Shown here: one piece after another, positions 43,230 through 52,612 of the stretch
Numbering within the stretch: position 1 is the first letter of the stretch
Layout: each line of letters starts with the position of its first letter
DNA from: Gelria sp. Kuro-4
Lineage (GTDB): Bacteria; Bacillota; DTU030; DUMP01
Assembly: GCF_019668485.1 (NCBI RefSeq)
Contig: NZ_AP024619.1
Location: 62,001-126,000 of the forward strand
DNA length: 64,000 nt
Reading direction: 5' to 3'
Program-made: the position numbers and the translations under genes
The notes under the pieces: generated by a model
Databases searched by the model: none
The model's input: the letters and a program-made list of their open reading frames with translations, nothing else
Told to the model about the DNA's origin: nothing

Positions 43230-43940
43230 TCAACCTGTTTCACCCAAGTACACCTGCCGGACGCGGTCATCGGAAAGCAGCTGCCGCCCGCTCCCGGAAA
43301 GGGCCACCGCCCCGCTCTCCAGCACATACCCGTAGTCGGCCAGTTCCAGGGCGGCCCGGGCATTCTGCTCGATGAGGAGAATGGTCTTTCCCTCGGCGTT
43401 GATGCGCCGGATGATGCGGAAGATCTCCTGCACCAGAAGCGGGGCCAGCCCCAGGGAGGGTTCATCCAGCATAAGGAGGCGCGGGCGCGACATGAGGGCG
43501 CGGCCCACCGCCAGCATCTGCTGCTCGCCGCCGGAGAGGGTCCCGGCGAGCTGCCCCTGCCGCTCCTTCAGCCGGGGAAAGAGGTTGTAGACGCCTTCCA
43601 GGTCGGCCCGGATGCCGGCGCTGTCGCGCCGCGCGTAAGCGCCCAGGATGAGGTTCTCTTTTACGCTGAGGTCGGGGAAAACATGGCGGCCCTCCGGGGC
43701 CAGGGTAACGCCGCCCTGGATGATGGCCGTGGTTTTAAGACCGGTCAGGCGCCGGCCGAGAAAGAGCACCTCACCGCTTGCAGGCCGCACCAGGCCGCAG
43801 ACGGCCTTGAGGGTGGTGGTTTTGCCGGCGCCGTTGGCGCCCACCAGGGTGACGATTTTCCCCTCCGGGACGGTGAGGCTGACGCCCTTCAAGGCGTGGA
43901 TGCCGCCGTAATACACGTGGAGATTCTTGACCTCAAGCAC
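43230..43940 (-). CDS. livF: branched-chain amino acid ABC transporter ATP-binding protein LivF
   Basis: 236 aa. Walker A GANGAGKTTT near 36-45, signature LSGGEQQMLAVGRAL, Walker B LLMLDEPSLGLAPLL. Short LivF type with the tail EQNARAALELADYGYVLESG. GTG start. Overlaps livG by 8 nt. Energises uptake with livG through LivHM. Confidence 0.94.
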   Translation of the reverse strand: MLEVKNLHVYYGGIHALKGVSLTVPEGKIVTLVGANGAGKTTTLKAVCGLVRPASGEVLFLGRRLTGLKTTAIIQGGVTLAPEGRHVFPDLSVKENLILGAYARRDSAGIRADLEGVYNLFPRLKERQGQLAGTLSGGEQQMLAVGRALMSRPRLLMLDEPSLGLAPLLVQEIFRIIRRINAEGKTILLIEQNARAALELADYGYVLESGAVALSGSGRQLLSDDRVRQVYLGETG

Positions 43941-44706
43941 CTGCCGTCACCCCCAGGTAGGCCGCAATGACGCGCTGGTCGTGCTGGATGGCCGCCGGCG
44001 GCCCTTCGGCAATCAGCTCACCATAATCCAGCACCAGAATGCGCTCGCAGATGCCCATTACCACCCGCATCTGGTGTTCAATAAGGAGAATGGTCAAAGA
44101 GAACTCGCGCCGGATGCGCTCCAGAAAGGCCATGAGGTCCACCGTCTCGGTCGGGTTCATGCCTGCGGCCGGTTCGTCGAGGAGGAGCAGCCTGGGCCCG
44201 GTGGCCAGCGCCCGGGCGATCTCCAGGCGCCGCTGCTGGCCGTAGGGCAGGGAGGCGGCCGGCGCCTCGGCCAGGGCGCTCAGCCCTACCGCCGCGAGCA
44301 GGCTCTCGGCCCGCCGCCGCATGGTTGCTTCGCTGCGCCGGTAGTTGGGTAGTCGCAGCACGGCCGCGAGCGGCGAGGCACCCAGGCGCAAATGCTGGGC
44401 CACCAGCACGTTCTCCAGCACCGTTAAGCGCCCGAACAGGCGGATGTTCTGGAAGGTACGGGCGATGCCGCGCCGGGCGATGGCGTCCGGCCTGAGGCCG
44501 GTGATCTTTTCGCCGCAGAAGGAGATGGTACCCGCTGTGGGCCGGTAAACGCCGGTAATAAGGTTAAAAACGGTGGTCTTCCCGGCGCCGTTGGGGCCGA
44601 TGAGCCCTACCAGTTCCCCCTCCGCCAGTTCCAGGGAAAAGTTGTTCACCGCCGTAAGCCCGCCGAAGCGCATCGCCAGGTTCTCGGCCGTAAGCAGCGC
44701 GCTCAC
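43933..44706 (-). CDS. livG: branched-chain amino acid ABC transporter ATP-binding protein LivG
   Basis: 257 aa from GTG 44706 after GGGAGGTGA. Walker A GPNGAGKTTV, the LivG insertion (ARTFQNIRLFGRLTVLENVLVAQH), signature LPYGQQRRLEIARAL, Walker B LLLLDEPAAGMNP. Overlaps livM by 4 nt. Confidence 0.94.
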   Translation of the reverse strand: MSALLTAENLAMRFGGLTAVNNFSLELAEGELVGLIGPNGAGKTTVFNLITGVYRPTAGTISFCGEKITGLRPDAIARRGIARTFQNIRLFGRLTVLENVLVAQHLRLGASPLAAVLRLPNYRRSEATMRRRAESLLAAVGLSALAEAPAASLPYGQQRRLEIARALATGPRLLLLDEPAAGMNPTETVDLMAFLERIRREFSLTILLIEHQMRVVMGICERILVLDYGELIAEGPPAAIQHDQRVIAAYLGVTAGA

Positions 44707-45776
44707 CGGCTCACCTCCCGCCGCCACCGGAGCAGCCTGAGCCGGGCGCCGGCGGCCTCCCAAGAGAACTCCCTTTCACCCATGATGCCGTTGCGGTAAA
44801 AGAGGATGACTACGATTAAAAGCAAGGAGAAAACTACCATGCGCATCCCAGGAATGCCCGGCAGCGTGAGCGCCCCCAGGGTGAGGGGTGATTCCACTAT
44901 GCGCAGGAATTCCATCAAAACGGTCACCACCGTAGCGGCGATCACCGTACCGGTGATGGAGCCCATGCCCCCCAGCACCACGATGAGCAGAATCTGGAAG
45001 GTCAGGGGGAAGCGATACATGTTAGGGTCGATGCTGGTGATGAGGCTGGCCTGCAGTGCGCCGCCAACCCCGGCCAGAAAGGCACCCAGCACAAAGGCCA
45101 GCATCTTGTGGTAAAAGAGGTTAACCCCCATGGCCTGGGCCGCCACCTCGTCCTCGCGGACGGCCTTCAGCGCCCGCCCGTAGCTGGAGGAAACCAGGCG
45201 GACCAGGAGCCAGGTGGTGAGGGCGGCGTAGCCGAAGCTCCACCACAGGTCGGTGTAACCGGGAATGCCCTTGAGCCCCAGGGCGCCGTTGGTGAGCGGT
45301 TTTACGTTCACAATAACCACGCGGATGATCTCGGCAAAGCCCAGGGTGGCGATGGCCAGGTAATCGCCGCGCAGGCTGAGCACCGGTGCGCCGATCAGGA
45401 AGCCAAAGCCGGCGCTCATGAGGCCCCCGGCCAGAATACCGACCGCAAAGGGCAGCTTAATCCCCGCCAGCGCCGGTACCAGCGGCACCATGAAGAAGTT
45501 GAGCTGCTTTACTGCCGGCGGCATAATGAGCAGGGCAGCGGTGTAGGCGCCCACGGCCATGAAGCCGGCGTGGCCTAAAGAGAACTGGCCGGTAAAGCCG
45601 TTGACCAGGTTGAGCGCCAGGGCCAGGCCGATGTTGATGCCGCAGAGGTTGAAGATGCGCACGGTGTAGGCATCCCAGGCCTGAAGGAGGCCGAAAAAGC
45701 CGCTGTCGGCCCAGGCCAGGACGGCAATGAGAAGGAGCCCGGTACCGGCGGTGAGATAATGTTTACGCTCTAACAT
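44703..45776 (-). CDS. livM: branched-chain amino acid ABC transporter permease LivM
   Basis: 357 aa, 8-10 membrane helices. LivM-type GLNIGLALALNLVNGFTGQFSLGHAGFMAVGAYTAALL motif and the cytoplasmic loop SSSYGRALKAVREDEVAAQAMGVNLFYHKMLAFVLGAFLAGVGGAL. Forms the membrane pore with LivH. 2 nt after livH. Confidence 0.94.
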   Translation of the reverse strand: MLERKHYLTAGTGLLLIAVLAWADSGFFGLLQAWDAYTVRIFNLCGINIGLALALNLVNGFTGQFSLGHAGFMAVGAYTAALLIMPPAVKQLNFFMVPLVPALAGIKLPFAVGILAGGLMSAGFGFLIGAPVLSLRGDYLAIATLGFAEIIRVVIVNVKPLTNGALGLKGIPGYTDLWWSFGYAALTTWLLVRLVSSSYGRALKAVREDEVAAQAMGVNLFYHKMLAFVLGAFLAGVGGALQASLITSIDPNMYRFPLTFQILLIVVLGGMGSITGTVIAATVVTVLMEFLRIVESPLTLGALTLPGIPGMRMVVFSLLLIVVILFYRNGIMGEREFSWEAAGARLRLLRWRREVSR

Positions 45777-45778
45777 GG

Positions 45779-46672
45779 CTACACCTTCTCCGCGACCCGC
45801 TCACCCAAAAGGCCGGTGGGACGGATGAGGAGGGTCAAGATGAGGAGGACAAAGGCGAAGGCGTCCCGGTAGCCGGCCAGTTCGGGTACAAAGGCCACCA
45901 GGAGGATCTCGCCCACCCCGAGCACAAAGCCGCCCAGCACCGCCCCAGCGATGTTGCCGATGCCGCCCACAACAGCGGCGATGAAGCACTTGAGCCCGGG
46001 CATGACGCCGAGCAGCGGGTTGATCTGCGGGAACTTCAGGCCCCACATCAAGCCGCCCACCGCCGCCAGGGAAGAGCCCACCACAAAGGTGAGGGAGATT
46101 ATTTGGTCCACGTCGATGGCCATGAGCCGCGCCGTCTCCAGGTCCCGCGCGACGGCGCGCATGGCCATGCCCACCTTGGTATGGTAGATGAGGTAAATCA
46201 GGCCGAGAAGCAGCAGGGCGGTGATCACCGGGATCACCAGGGTGAGGGTGGCGACCGCCACGCCGCCGATGCTGTGCATGGTGGCAAAGAAGGGGGGCAC
46301 AAAGAAGGCCTTCGGCCGCCCGCCGAACACCACCAGCCCCAGGTTTTCCAACAGGAATGAGACGCCGATGGCGGAAATGAGCACCGAGATGCGCGGCGAG
46401 TCCCGGAGGGGCCGGTAGGCCACGCGTTCGATGCTCAGGCCGAGGAGGGTGGTCAGAACCACCGCCAGCGGAAAAACCGCCCACCAGGGCAGGCTGAAGA
46501 GCAGGATACCGTAAAAAGCCGCATAAGCAGCCACCATGAGGAGGTCGCCGTGGGCAAAGTTAATGAGACGGACGATCCCATAGACCATCGTATAGCCGAT
46601 GGCGATCAAGGCATACAAGCTGCCCAGCGAAATCCCATTGGCCAAGTGCTGAAAAAACAGGGTTAAGGTCAT
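45779..46672 (-). CDS. livH: branched-chain amino acid ABC transporter permease LivH
   Basis: 297 aa. LivH type: LANGISLGSLYALIAIGYTMVYGIVRLINFAHGDLLMVAAY, then TKVGMAMRAVARDLETARLMAIDVDQII loop and about eight membrane helices. Separated from livK by 132 nt containing a large hairpin, which may set lower expression of permease than of the binding protein. Confidence 0.94.
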   Translation of the reverse strand: MTLTLFFQHLANGISLGSLYALIAIGYTMVYGIVRLINFAHGDLLMVAAYAAFYGILLFSLPWWAVFPLAVVLTTLLGLSIERVAYRPLRDSPRISVLISAIGVSFLLENLGLVVFGGRPKAFFVPPFFATMHSIGGVAVATLTLVIPVITALLLLGLIYLIYHTKVGMAMRAVARDLETARLMAIDVDQIISLTFVVGSSLAAVGGLMWGLKFPQINPLLGVMPGLKCFIAAVVGGIGNIAGAVLGGFVLGVGEILLVAFVPELAGYRDAFAFVLLILTLLIRPTGLLGERVAEKV

Positions 46673-46736
46673 GCTGAAGCCTCGTTTCTCACTAAACTTT
46701 ACGGCAGATCTGAGCCGCCTTAAAGAGCAGGCCGCG

Positions 46737-46788
46737 GCAGGGTTTCCCTTCCTGCCTCCCGGAAGCCGCCGGGCGGAAAACCCTGCCT
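46737..46788 (-). promoter_or_regulatory. intercistronic hairpin between livK and livH
   Basis: 10-bp stem GGCAGGGTTT/AAACCCTGCC with a 32-nt structured loop, just after the livK stop. No long U tract, so partial termination or 3'-end protection of livK mRNA is more likely than full termination. Confidence 0.6.
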
Positions 46789-46804
46789 CAGCCGGCGTTC
46801 TTCT

Positions 46805-47989
46805 TTACTCCGGTTCTACCGTGGTGAGGTACTTGAACTGCCCGTTTTGCACCTGGAGAATCACGGCGCTCTTAGTGGCGTCGCCGTTTTCGTCCAGGGT
46901 GATGGTGCCGGTGACGCCCTTGAAGTCCGCCGTCTTGGCCAAGGTGTCGCGGACGGCCACCGGGTCAGGCGAACCAGCGCGTTCTATGGCGTCCAGGATC
47001 ACCATGTAGGCGTCATACCCCAGCGCAGCGAAGGCATTCGGGGCCTTGCCGTCGTACTTTTTCTTGTAAGCCGCGACGAACTCCTTGGCCGCCTCCGTGG
47101 GTGCAGCGTCCACGCTGTAGTGGGTGGAGAGGGCTACGCCCTCCACGTCCTTCCCGCCGATCTGGATGAACTCGGGCGCCTCCCAGGTGTCGCCGCCCAG
47201 GAAGGCGGCTTTAATGCCCAGGCTGCGTGCCTGCTTGATCATCAGGGCGCCGTCGTTATAAGGGCCGGGGGCGAAGATAACATCCGGGTTCTTCGTTTTT
47301 ACCGTGGTGAGCTGGGCGGTGAAATCCTGGTCGCCCTGCTGGTAGTCGAGCTCGGCCAGGATCGCCTTCTCATTTCCGGTCAACTTGACGAAGGCGTCTT
47401 TGAAGTAGTTGCAGAGGCCCACCGAGTAGGCGTCGGCCACGTTGCGGATGATCACCGCCGTTTTGGCCCTAAGGTTCTCCGTGGCGTACTTGGCCATCAC
47501 CTTGCCCTGGAAGGGGTCGATAAAACAGACGCGGAAGTAGTACGGGTTGTCTTTCGTCACCAGCGGGTTGGTCGGGGAGCAGCCCACGGCCGGCACCTTC
47601 TTCTCCAGCACGATGGGGCCGGCGGACATGGAGAGGGAGCTCCCGTAGCTGCCGATGATCGCCACAACCTTTTCTTTTTCAATCAGGCGGGCGACGGCGT
47701 TGGCGGCTTCGTTCTTGTCCGTCTTGTTGTCCACCAGCTTAACGTCCACCTTCTTGCCCAGGACCTGGGGGTGCAGCTCCCAAGCCAGCTGGATGCCTTC
47801 CCAGGTCATTTGACCGCCGGCTGCCGAATCGCCGGTCATAGGCTCAAACACACCGATGCGGATGGTGTCACCTGCCGCCGGGGCCTGCTCTGCCGGTTGC
47901 TCGGCCGCCGGCTTCGGGGCACATCCGGCCGTAAGTACCAGGATTGCCACCAAGACCGCTACCGGTAAAACACCAATCCTTTTCCGCAC
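46805..47989 (-). CDS. livK: branched-chain amino acid ABC transporter substrate-binding lipoprotein LivK
   Basis: 394 aa. Lipobox LTAGC with Cys 23; mature periplasmic-binding type I fold: IRIGVFEPMTGDSAAGGQMTWEGIQLAWE, VKLVDNKTDKNEAANAVARLI, KVVAIIGSYGSSLSMSAGP. Captures Leu/Ile/Val or similar amino acids. GTG start after AGGAGG. First gene of livKHMGF. The 170 nt upstream carry an AT-rich stretch (TAATATTATAG) that may be its promoter. Confidence 0.94.
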   Translation of the reverse strand: MRKRIGVLPVAVLVAILVLTAGCAPKPAAEQPAEQAPAAGDTIRIGVFEPMTGDSAAGGQMTWEGIQLAWELHPQVLGKKVDVKLVDNKTDKNEAANAVARLIEKEKVVAIIGSYGSSLSMSAGPIVLEKKVPAVGCSPTNPLVTKDNPYYFRVCFIDPFQGKVMAKYATENLRAKTAVIIRNVADAYSVGLCNYFKDAFVKLTGNEKAILAELDYQQGDQDFTAQLTTVKTKNPDVIFAPGPYNDGALMIKQARSLGIKAAFLGGDTWEAPEFIQIGGKDVEGVALSTHYSVDAAPTEAAKEFVAAYKKKYDGKAPNAFAALGYDAYMVILDAIERAGSPDPVAVRDTLAKTADFKGVTGTITLDENGDATKSAVILQVQNGQFKYLTTVEPE

Positions 47990-48159
47990 CCTCGCTTCCT
48001 CCTTTGTCTCTCCTTTTCCCGCCCCTCAACCCAAGAAACCCTGACCCCCTCCCCCCTTTCCTGCAGAGCTTGTCTCGTGTACATCTGTTCATGTGATGTA
48101 GACATGGCTATAATATTAGACGTTGGGCGGCAAATTCCTGCCAATAACTGGGCTGAGGT

Positions 48160-48189
48160 GTAAAAAAATAAACCGGATTCTTCATCCGG
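48160..48189 (-). terminator. terminator of serine/threonine operon
   Basis: Minus strand CCGGAT-GAAGA-ATCCGG followed by TTTATTTTTTTAC, 25 nt after sdaAA. Confidence 0.9.
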
Positions 48190-48213
48190 GTCGCAGGTCG
48201 CACAGCCCTTTTA

Positions 48214-49092
48214 CTAAAACGGCCGGCACAGCTTCTCTTTCCAGGCCCGTCCGGTTGGAGTGGCCGCACAGCCGCCGAGGGCGGTCTCCTTGAACTCCCG
48301 CGGGAGGCTCCGACCTACCTCCGCCATGGCATCCACCACCTCGTCAAAGGGGACGGCGCTCTCCACCCCGGCCAGCGCCAGTTCCGCAGAAGTCAGGGCG
48401 TTGGCCGCGCCGAGTGCGTTGCGTTTAATGCAGGGTACCTCCACCAATCCGGCGACGGGGTCGCACACCAGGCCGAGCGAACCTTTAAGGCTGATGGCGG
48501 CGGCGGCTAACGCCTGCCCGGGGCTGCCGCCCGCCAGCTCCACTGCGGCCGCTGCCGCCATGCCGGCCGCGGCGCCGCACTCCGCCTGGCAACCGCCGGC
48601 GGCGCCGGCCAGGGTGGCCCGCCGGGCGATGAGTTGGCCGATAACCCCGGCGGTAAACAGCGCCAAGACAAGCGCTTCGTCGTCCTTGTGGTTCTCCTCG
48701 GCCACCGTGAAGAGCACGCCCGGGACGATGCCGCACGAACCGGCAGTCGGTGCCGCCACAATCCGCCCCATGCAGGCGTTGACTTCGGCCACCGCCAAGG
48801 CGCGGGCCGCCGCCCGGGCCAGGGTGGCTCCGCCGACGCGCGCCTTACCGGAGGCTTCCCACACCAGGCGGCCCCGGCCGCCGGCAAGGCCGCTGGGCGA
48901 CCGGTCTTTCCCCGTGAGGCCGCGCTCGACCGCCGCGCGCATCACTGCCAGGTACTCCGCCATGCGTGCCTTAAGCTCCGCCTCCGGCTTTCTTTCCTGC
49001 TCGCTTTCCCAGCGCAGGGCCAGCGTGCCCAGCGAGAGGTTTTCCCTTTCCGCCAGGGCGAGCAGTTCCGCTCCGCTCGCAAAGGTCAGCAC
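48214..49092 (-). CDS. sdaAA: L-serine ammonia-lyase, iron-sulfur-dependent, alpha subunit
   Basis: 292 aa from GTG 49092; the frame is open much further upstream but that part overlaps sdaAB out of frame. Contains NACMGRIVAAPTAGSCGIVPGVLF, GGCQAECGAAAGMAAAAAVEL and GLVCDPVAGLVEVPCIKRNA, which supply the Cys ligands of the [4Fe-4S] cluster. Deaminates serine to pyruvate. Overlaps the beta subunit by 7 nt. Confidence 0.95.
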   Translation of the reverse strand: MLTFASGAELLALAERENLSLGTLALRWESEQERKPEAELKARMAEYLAVMRAAVERGLTGKDRSPSGLAGGRGRLVWEASGKARVGGATLARAAARALAVAEVNACMGRIVAAPTAGSCGIVPGVLFTVAEENHKDDEALVLALFTAGVIGQLIARRATLAGAAGGCQAECGAAAGMAAAAAVELAGGSPGQALAAAAISLKGSLGLVCDPVAGLVEVPCIKRNALGAANALTSAELALAGVESAVPFDEVVDAMAEVGRSLPREFKETALGGCAATPTGRAWKEKLCRPF

Positions 49093-49763
49093 GCGCTCAC
49101 CGCCTTCACCACGCGTACGCGCCGCATGCCCGGCAGCGCGGCGATCCGGGCGACCGCCTGCTCCGGTGCGTCTTCGTCCATTTCTACCACCATGGAGGCT
49201 TCGCCGCCCCGCGCCCGCCGGAAGACCCGCATGAAGGCGATATTGACGCCCGCGGCCGCCAGTTCCACGGAAACGCGCGCCACCATGCCCGGCTGGTCCT
49301 GGTGCAGCGTCAGGAGCGTGGGATAATGGCAGCTGAACTCCACCGCCAGGTCGTCGACAGCAGTGATGACAATCTCGCCACCGCCTATCGAGGAGCCGGT
49401 TACACCCACCTGGCTGCCATCCCCGCCCCGGAGGACAATCTTTACCGTGTTCGGGTGGGCGTCCCCCAAGTCCTGGGTGTAAAAGGCGTACTTCAACCCT
49501 GCCGCCTCGGCCAGCCGGTACGCCGCGGGCAGCCGCGAGTCGGCGGGGCCCAGCCCCAGGACCCCGGCGAGGAGCGCCCGGTCGGTGCCGTGGCCGCGCC
49601 CGGTCTCCGCAAAGGAGCCGTGCAGGTAAAAGGCGGCCGCCACCGGCTCCGTCCCCAGGATGGCCCGCGCCGCCCAACCCAGGCGTGCCGCCCCCGCCGT
49701 GTGCGAGCTGGAGGGGCCCACCATCACCGGTCCAATGATGGTGAAGATGCCGCTTCCGCTCAT
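49086..49763 (-). CDS. sdaAB: L-serine ammonia-lyase, iron-sulfur-dependent, beta subunit
   Basis: 225 aa. N-terminal FTIIGPVMVGPSSSHTAGAARLGWAAR near 8-34, and a C-terminal ACT domain (TLLTLHQDQPGMVARVSVELAAAGVNIAFMRVFR). Two-subunit serine dehydratase of the Firmicutes type. Translationally coupled to ilvA upstream (4-nt overlap) and sdaAA downstream. Confidence 0.95.
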   Translation of the reverse strand: MSGSGIFTIIGPVMVGPSSSHTAGAARLGWAARAILGTEPVAAAFYLHGSFAETGRGHGTDRALLAGVLGLGPADSRLPAAYRLAEAAGLKYAFYTQDLGDAHPNTVKIVLRGGDGSQVGVTGSSIGGGEIVITAVDDLAVEFSCHYPTLLTLHQDQPGMVARVSVELAAAGVNIAFMRVFRRARGGEASMVVEMDEDAPEQAVARIAALPGMRRVRVVKAVSAC

Positions 49764-50965
49764 AAAAGCTCAACCTCGAAGCCCTGGGCCGCCAGCATGG
49801 AGAGCAGGGTGTCGGCGTGGGCCTTGTCCTGCGTTTCGAGCACGAACTCCACTTCGGCAAAGCCCACGGCCACGTGCCGTTTGGTGCGGTTATGGTAGAC
49901 GGCGACCACGTTGCTCTGGGTGCCGGCGATGGCCTCCAGCACCCGCTGCAGCTGGCCGGGCCGGTCGGGGATGACTATCCGGAACTGCACCTTGCGCCCG
50001 GCTTTGACTAAGCCGCGATCGATCACGCGCGCCAGGATGTTGACATCGATGTTGCCGCCGCTTATCACCGCCGCCACTTTCTTGCCCGTCAGGTTGATCT
50101 TGTGCTGCAGGATGGCCGCCACGGGTGCCGCACCAGCGCCTTCGGCCACCACCTTCGCCCGCTCCAGGAGCATTAGAATGGCATTGGCGATCTCGTCTTC
50201 TTCCACCGTAACGATGTCGTCCACGTATTTCTGCACCGTGGCAAAGGTGAGTTCGCCCGGCGTTTTGACCGCGATGCCGTCGGCGATGGTGGCCACAGAG
50301 CTCAGGGTGGTGATGTGACCCGCCCGCTGCGAGGCCAGCATGGAGGGCGCCCCGGCCGCCTGGACGCCGATCACCTTGACGTCCGGCTTCGTCTCTTTTA
50401 CCGCTACCGCGATGCCGGAGATAAGCCCGCCGCCGCCAATGGGCACCACTATCGCATCGAGATCCGGCAGGTCGGCCAGGACCTCCAGGCCGATGGTCCC
50501 CTGCCCGGCCACCACCTGCGGGTCGTTGAACGGGTGGACGAAGGTGGCGCCGGTCTTCTTTTGGATCTCCACGGCCTTGGCGTAAGCATCGTCATACGCG
50601 GCCCCGTGCAGCACCACCTCGGCACCGTAGCCGCGGGTGGCCATAACCTTCGCCAGCGGCGCGCCGGCCGGCATGACTACCGTGGAAGGTATGCCGTAAA
50701 GGGTTGCTCCCAGCGCCACGCCCTGCGCGTGGTTGCCGGCCGAAGAGGCGATGACGCCGCATTGCTTTTCCTCGTCCGTGAGCGAAGCGATCTTGTTAAA
50801 GGCGCCGCGGATCTTAAAGCTGCCCGTCTTCTGCAGGTTTTCGTTTTTCAGGTAAACCTCGTTGCCGGCAAGCTCACTGAAGGTCCGGCTGTAGGTGAGT
50901 TCGGTCTTGTGCACCACCTTAGCCAGGCGTTCGCGTGCCGCCTGAACTTCGGAAAGAGTAATCAT
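49760..50965 (-). CDS. ilvA: threonine ammonia-lyase (TdcB/IlvA with ACT)
   Basis: 401 aa. PLP lysine K51 in KTGSFKIRGAFNK; glycine-rich phosphate loop SSAGNHAQG; GGGGLISGIA; single C-terminal ACT domain (FRIVIPDRPGQLQRVLEAIAGTQSNVVAVYHN, about 325-400), the catabolic-type length. Makes 2-oxobutanoate from threonine. In an operon with serine dehydratase and downstream of an amino acid symporter, so it is likely degradative rather than for isoleucine synthesis. Confidence 0.92.
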   Translation of the reverse strand: MITLSEVQAARERLAKVVHKTELTYSRTFSELAGNEVYLKNENLQKTGSFKIRGAFNKIASLTDEEKQCGVIASSAGNHAQGVALGATLYGIPSTVVMPAGAPLAKVMATRGYGAEVVLHGAAYDDAYAKAVEIQKKTGATFVHPFNDPQVVAGQGTIGLEVLADLPDLDAIVVPIGGGGLISGIAVAVKETKPDVKVIGVQAAGAPSMLASQRAGHITTLSSVATIADGIAVKTPGELTFATVQKYVDDIVTVEEDEIANAILMLLERAKVVAEGAGAAPVAAILQHKINLTGKKVAAVISGGNIDVNILARVIDRGLVKAGRKVQFRIVIPDRPGQLQRVLEAIAGTQSNVVAVYHNRTKRHVAVGFAEVEFVLETQDKAHADTLLSMLAAQGFEVELL

Positions 50966-51079
50966 TTAATTAACCTCCCCCTGCGGGGTGGGCCGCAGTC
51001 CCGCCCCGTTCGCTCTTTCAAAGTATGCGTCTTCGCCGGGCTGATCCGCAAGCCGGAAGATGTTTCCCCGGCAAGGGTT

Positions 51080-51101
51080 AAGGGGCGTAAATACGCCCCT
51101 T
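51080..51101 (-). terminator. hairpin between symporter and ilvA
   Basis: AAGGGGCGT-AAAT-ACGCCCCTT, perfect 9-bp stem without a long U tract. It may reduce read-through from the symporter gene into ilvA. Confidence 0.5.
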
Positions 51102-51141
51102 TGCCGCCCGGTCGGGATCGAAGCGAAAGCTGCCTGCGGTG

Positions 51142-52344
51142 CTAACGGGCCGCAGCCGGGCTCTGGGCCAGCTTCTCGCGCCGGTGCCCATTCCCCGCCA
51201 ACGTGTCGACGATGATGCTGATGGCGCAGTCGCCCGTTACGTTGCAGGCCGTCCCAAAGCTGTCCTGTGTAAGGTAGAGAGCGATCATGAGACCCAGCTG
51301 CGCCTCGGTGAAGCCGAGCATGCTCTGCAGGATCCCCAGGGCCGCCATAACTGCGCCGCCCGGGACGCCGGGAGCCGCCACCATGGTGATGCCCAGCATC
51401 ATGATGAAGGGAAAGTACGCAGCCAGGCTGGGGAAGGCATGGCCCGCCAGGAGAATAACCGCCAGCGAGCAGGTGGTCAGGGTGATGGTGCTCCCGGAGA
51501 GGTGGATGGTGGCACAAAGCGGGATAGCAAAGTCGGCTACCTCGTCCGATACACCGTTCGTCTTGGCACAGCGCAGGGTCACCGGGATGGTGGCCGCACT
51601 GGACTGGGTGCCGATGGCGGTGAAGTAAGCCGGCAACATGTTCCGCAGCGCCACAAACGGGTTGCGCCGGCCGATGGCCGCAGCCGTAAAATATTGGAAG
51701 AACAGAATGGCGATGTGCAGCAGAATGACCAGCATGAACACCTTGCCGAAAATGGTAAGGATGCGCATCACTTCGCCGGCATAGGTCATGTTGGCGAAGA
51801 TGCCGGCCACGTGGATAGGTAGAAGTGGAATAATGGCCTTTTGAATAACGCCTTCTACCACCTGCTGAAACTCACCCAGCACGTCCCTGAGGGACCTACC
51901 CTTGAGGGCCGCTACACCCAGGCCCAGGATAAAGGCCGTGAGGAGTGCACTCATAACGCCCATAACCGGGGGCATGTCCACCGTAAAGAAAGGTTTGAGC
52001 AGTGCCTCCTCCGGGTTCTGGGCCGCGGTCATGGTGTAGCCGCTGGTAAGAACGGGCAACACCACCGAAGACACCAGGTAAGCCGCCGTTCCGGCGATGA
52101 GCGTAGAGAGATACGCCAGGCCGGTGGTAATGCCCAGGAGCCGCCCCGCACCTTGGCCGAGCTCGGCGATACCGGGAGCCACAAAGCCGATGATGATGAG
52201 TGGAATTACAAAATTCAGGAAGTTACCGAAAATGCCGCTGAAAGTAACGAGGATTTTGACCACCGCTTCCGGGGTCAAGGCACCGATGAGGATACCGCAG
52301 GCAATACCCAAGAGCAGGCGCGGCAATAGACCGAGCTTTTTCAC
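51142..52344 (-). CDS. dicarboxylate/amino acid:cation symporter (DAACS family)
   Basis: 400 aa from GTG 52344 (AAGGAGGG upstream). Glutamate-transporter-homologue fold: N-terminal helices FSGIFGNFLNFVIPLIIIGFVAPGI, HP1 region AIGTQSSAATIPVTLRCAK (serine-rich SSAATIP), and HP2 LCATIHLSGSTITLTTCSLAV then NVTGDCA. The operon partners suggest serine/threonine uptake (SstT-like). A candidate operator lies just upstream. Confidence 0.88.
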   Translation of the reverse strand: MKKLGLLPRLLLGIACGILIGALTPEAVVKILVTFSGIFGNFLNFVIPLIIIGFVAPGIAELGQGAGRLLGITTGLAYLSTLIAGTAAYLVSSVVLPVLTSGYTMTAAQNPEEALLKPFFTVDMPPVMGVMSALLTAFILGLGVAALKGRSLRDVLGEFQQVVEGVIQKAIIPLLPIHVAGIFANMTYAGEVMRILTIFGKVFMLVILLHIAILFFQYFTAAAIGRRNPFVALRNMLPAYFTAIGTQSSAATIPVTLRCAKTNGVSDEVADFAIPLCATIHLSGSTITLTTCSLAVILLAGHAFPSLAAYFPFIMMLGITMVAAPGVPGGAVMAALGILQSMLGFTEAQLGLMIALYLTQDSFGTACNVTGDCAISIIVDTLAGNGHRREKLAQSPAAAR

Positions 52345-52459
52345 TACCAAGAGCCCTCCTTCTCTGTCCGGAATCCCCCTGATTTCTACCCTTTTCTGCT
52401 CTGGAGAAAGTATTCGTCGCAGAACCTCGGCTGGATCCCTCTACCTCCCCCTCCCGAAA

Positions 52460-52502
52460 TTTACACAGCAAGTTTAGTATCGCAACAATTTGTGTAAACA
52501 TG
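52460..52502. promoter_or_regulatory. TTTACACA...TGTGTAAA operator candidate upstream of symporter
   Basis: Half-sites TTTACACA (52460-52467) and TTGTGTAAACATG (52490-52502) are inverted, 22 nt apart, between regulator and symporter. The 13-mer CATGTTTACACAA (reverse complement of the second half-site) recurs exactly at 53376-53388 upstream of the regulator gene, so both promoters may share one factor. Confidence 0.55.
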
Positions 52503-52554
52503 ACCCAAGGCCATTATAGGGTACCGCGCGAGAGCCTGTCAACCCCGCCGCAGA

Positions 52555-52586
52555 GAAAAAACCTGCCGCCGCTGAGGCAGGTTTTT
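52555..52586 (-). terminator. bidirectional-type terminator of YheO-like regulator
   Basis: AAAAAACCTGCC-GCCGCTGA-GGCAGGTTTTT, symmetric U/A tracts; it ends the regulator gene on the minus strand. Confidence 0.88.
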
Positions 52587-52612
52587 GGTAACCGCCCGGC
52601 CCCCTGAGCGGG

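Noticed and set aside
49093-49860. Long N-terminal extension of the serine dehydratase alpha subunit
   Set aside because: It overlaps the beta-subunit gene out of frame; homology to SdaAA begins only at the GTG at 49092.
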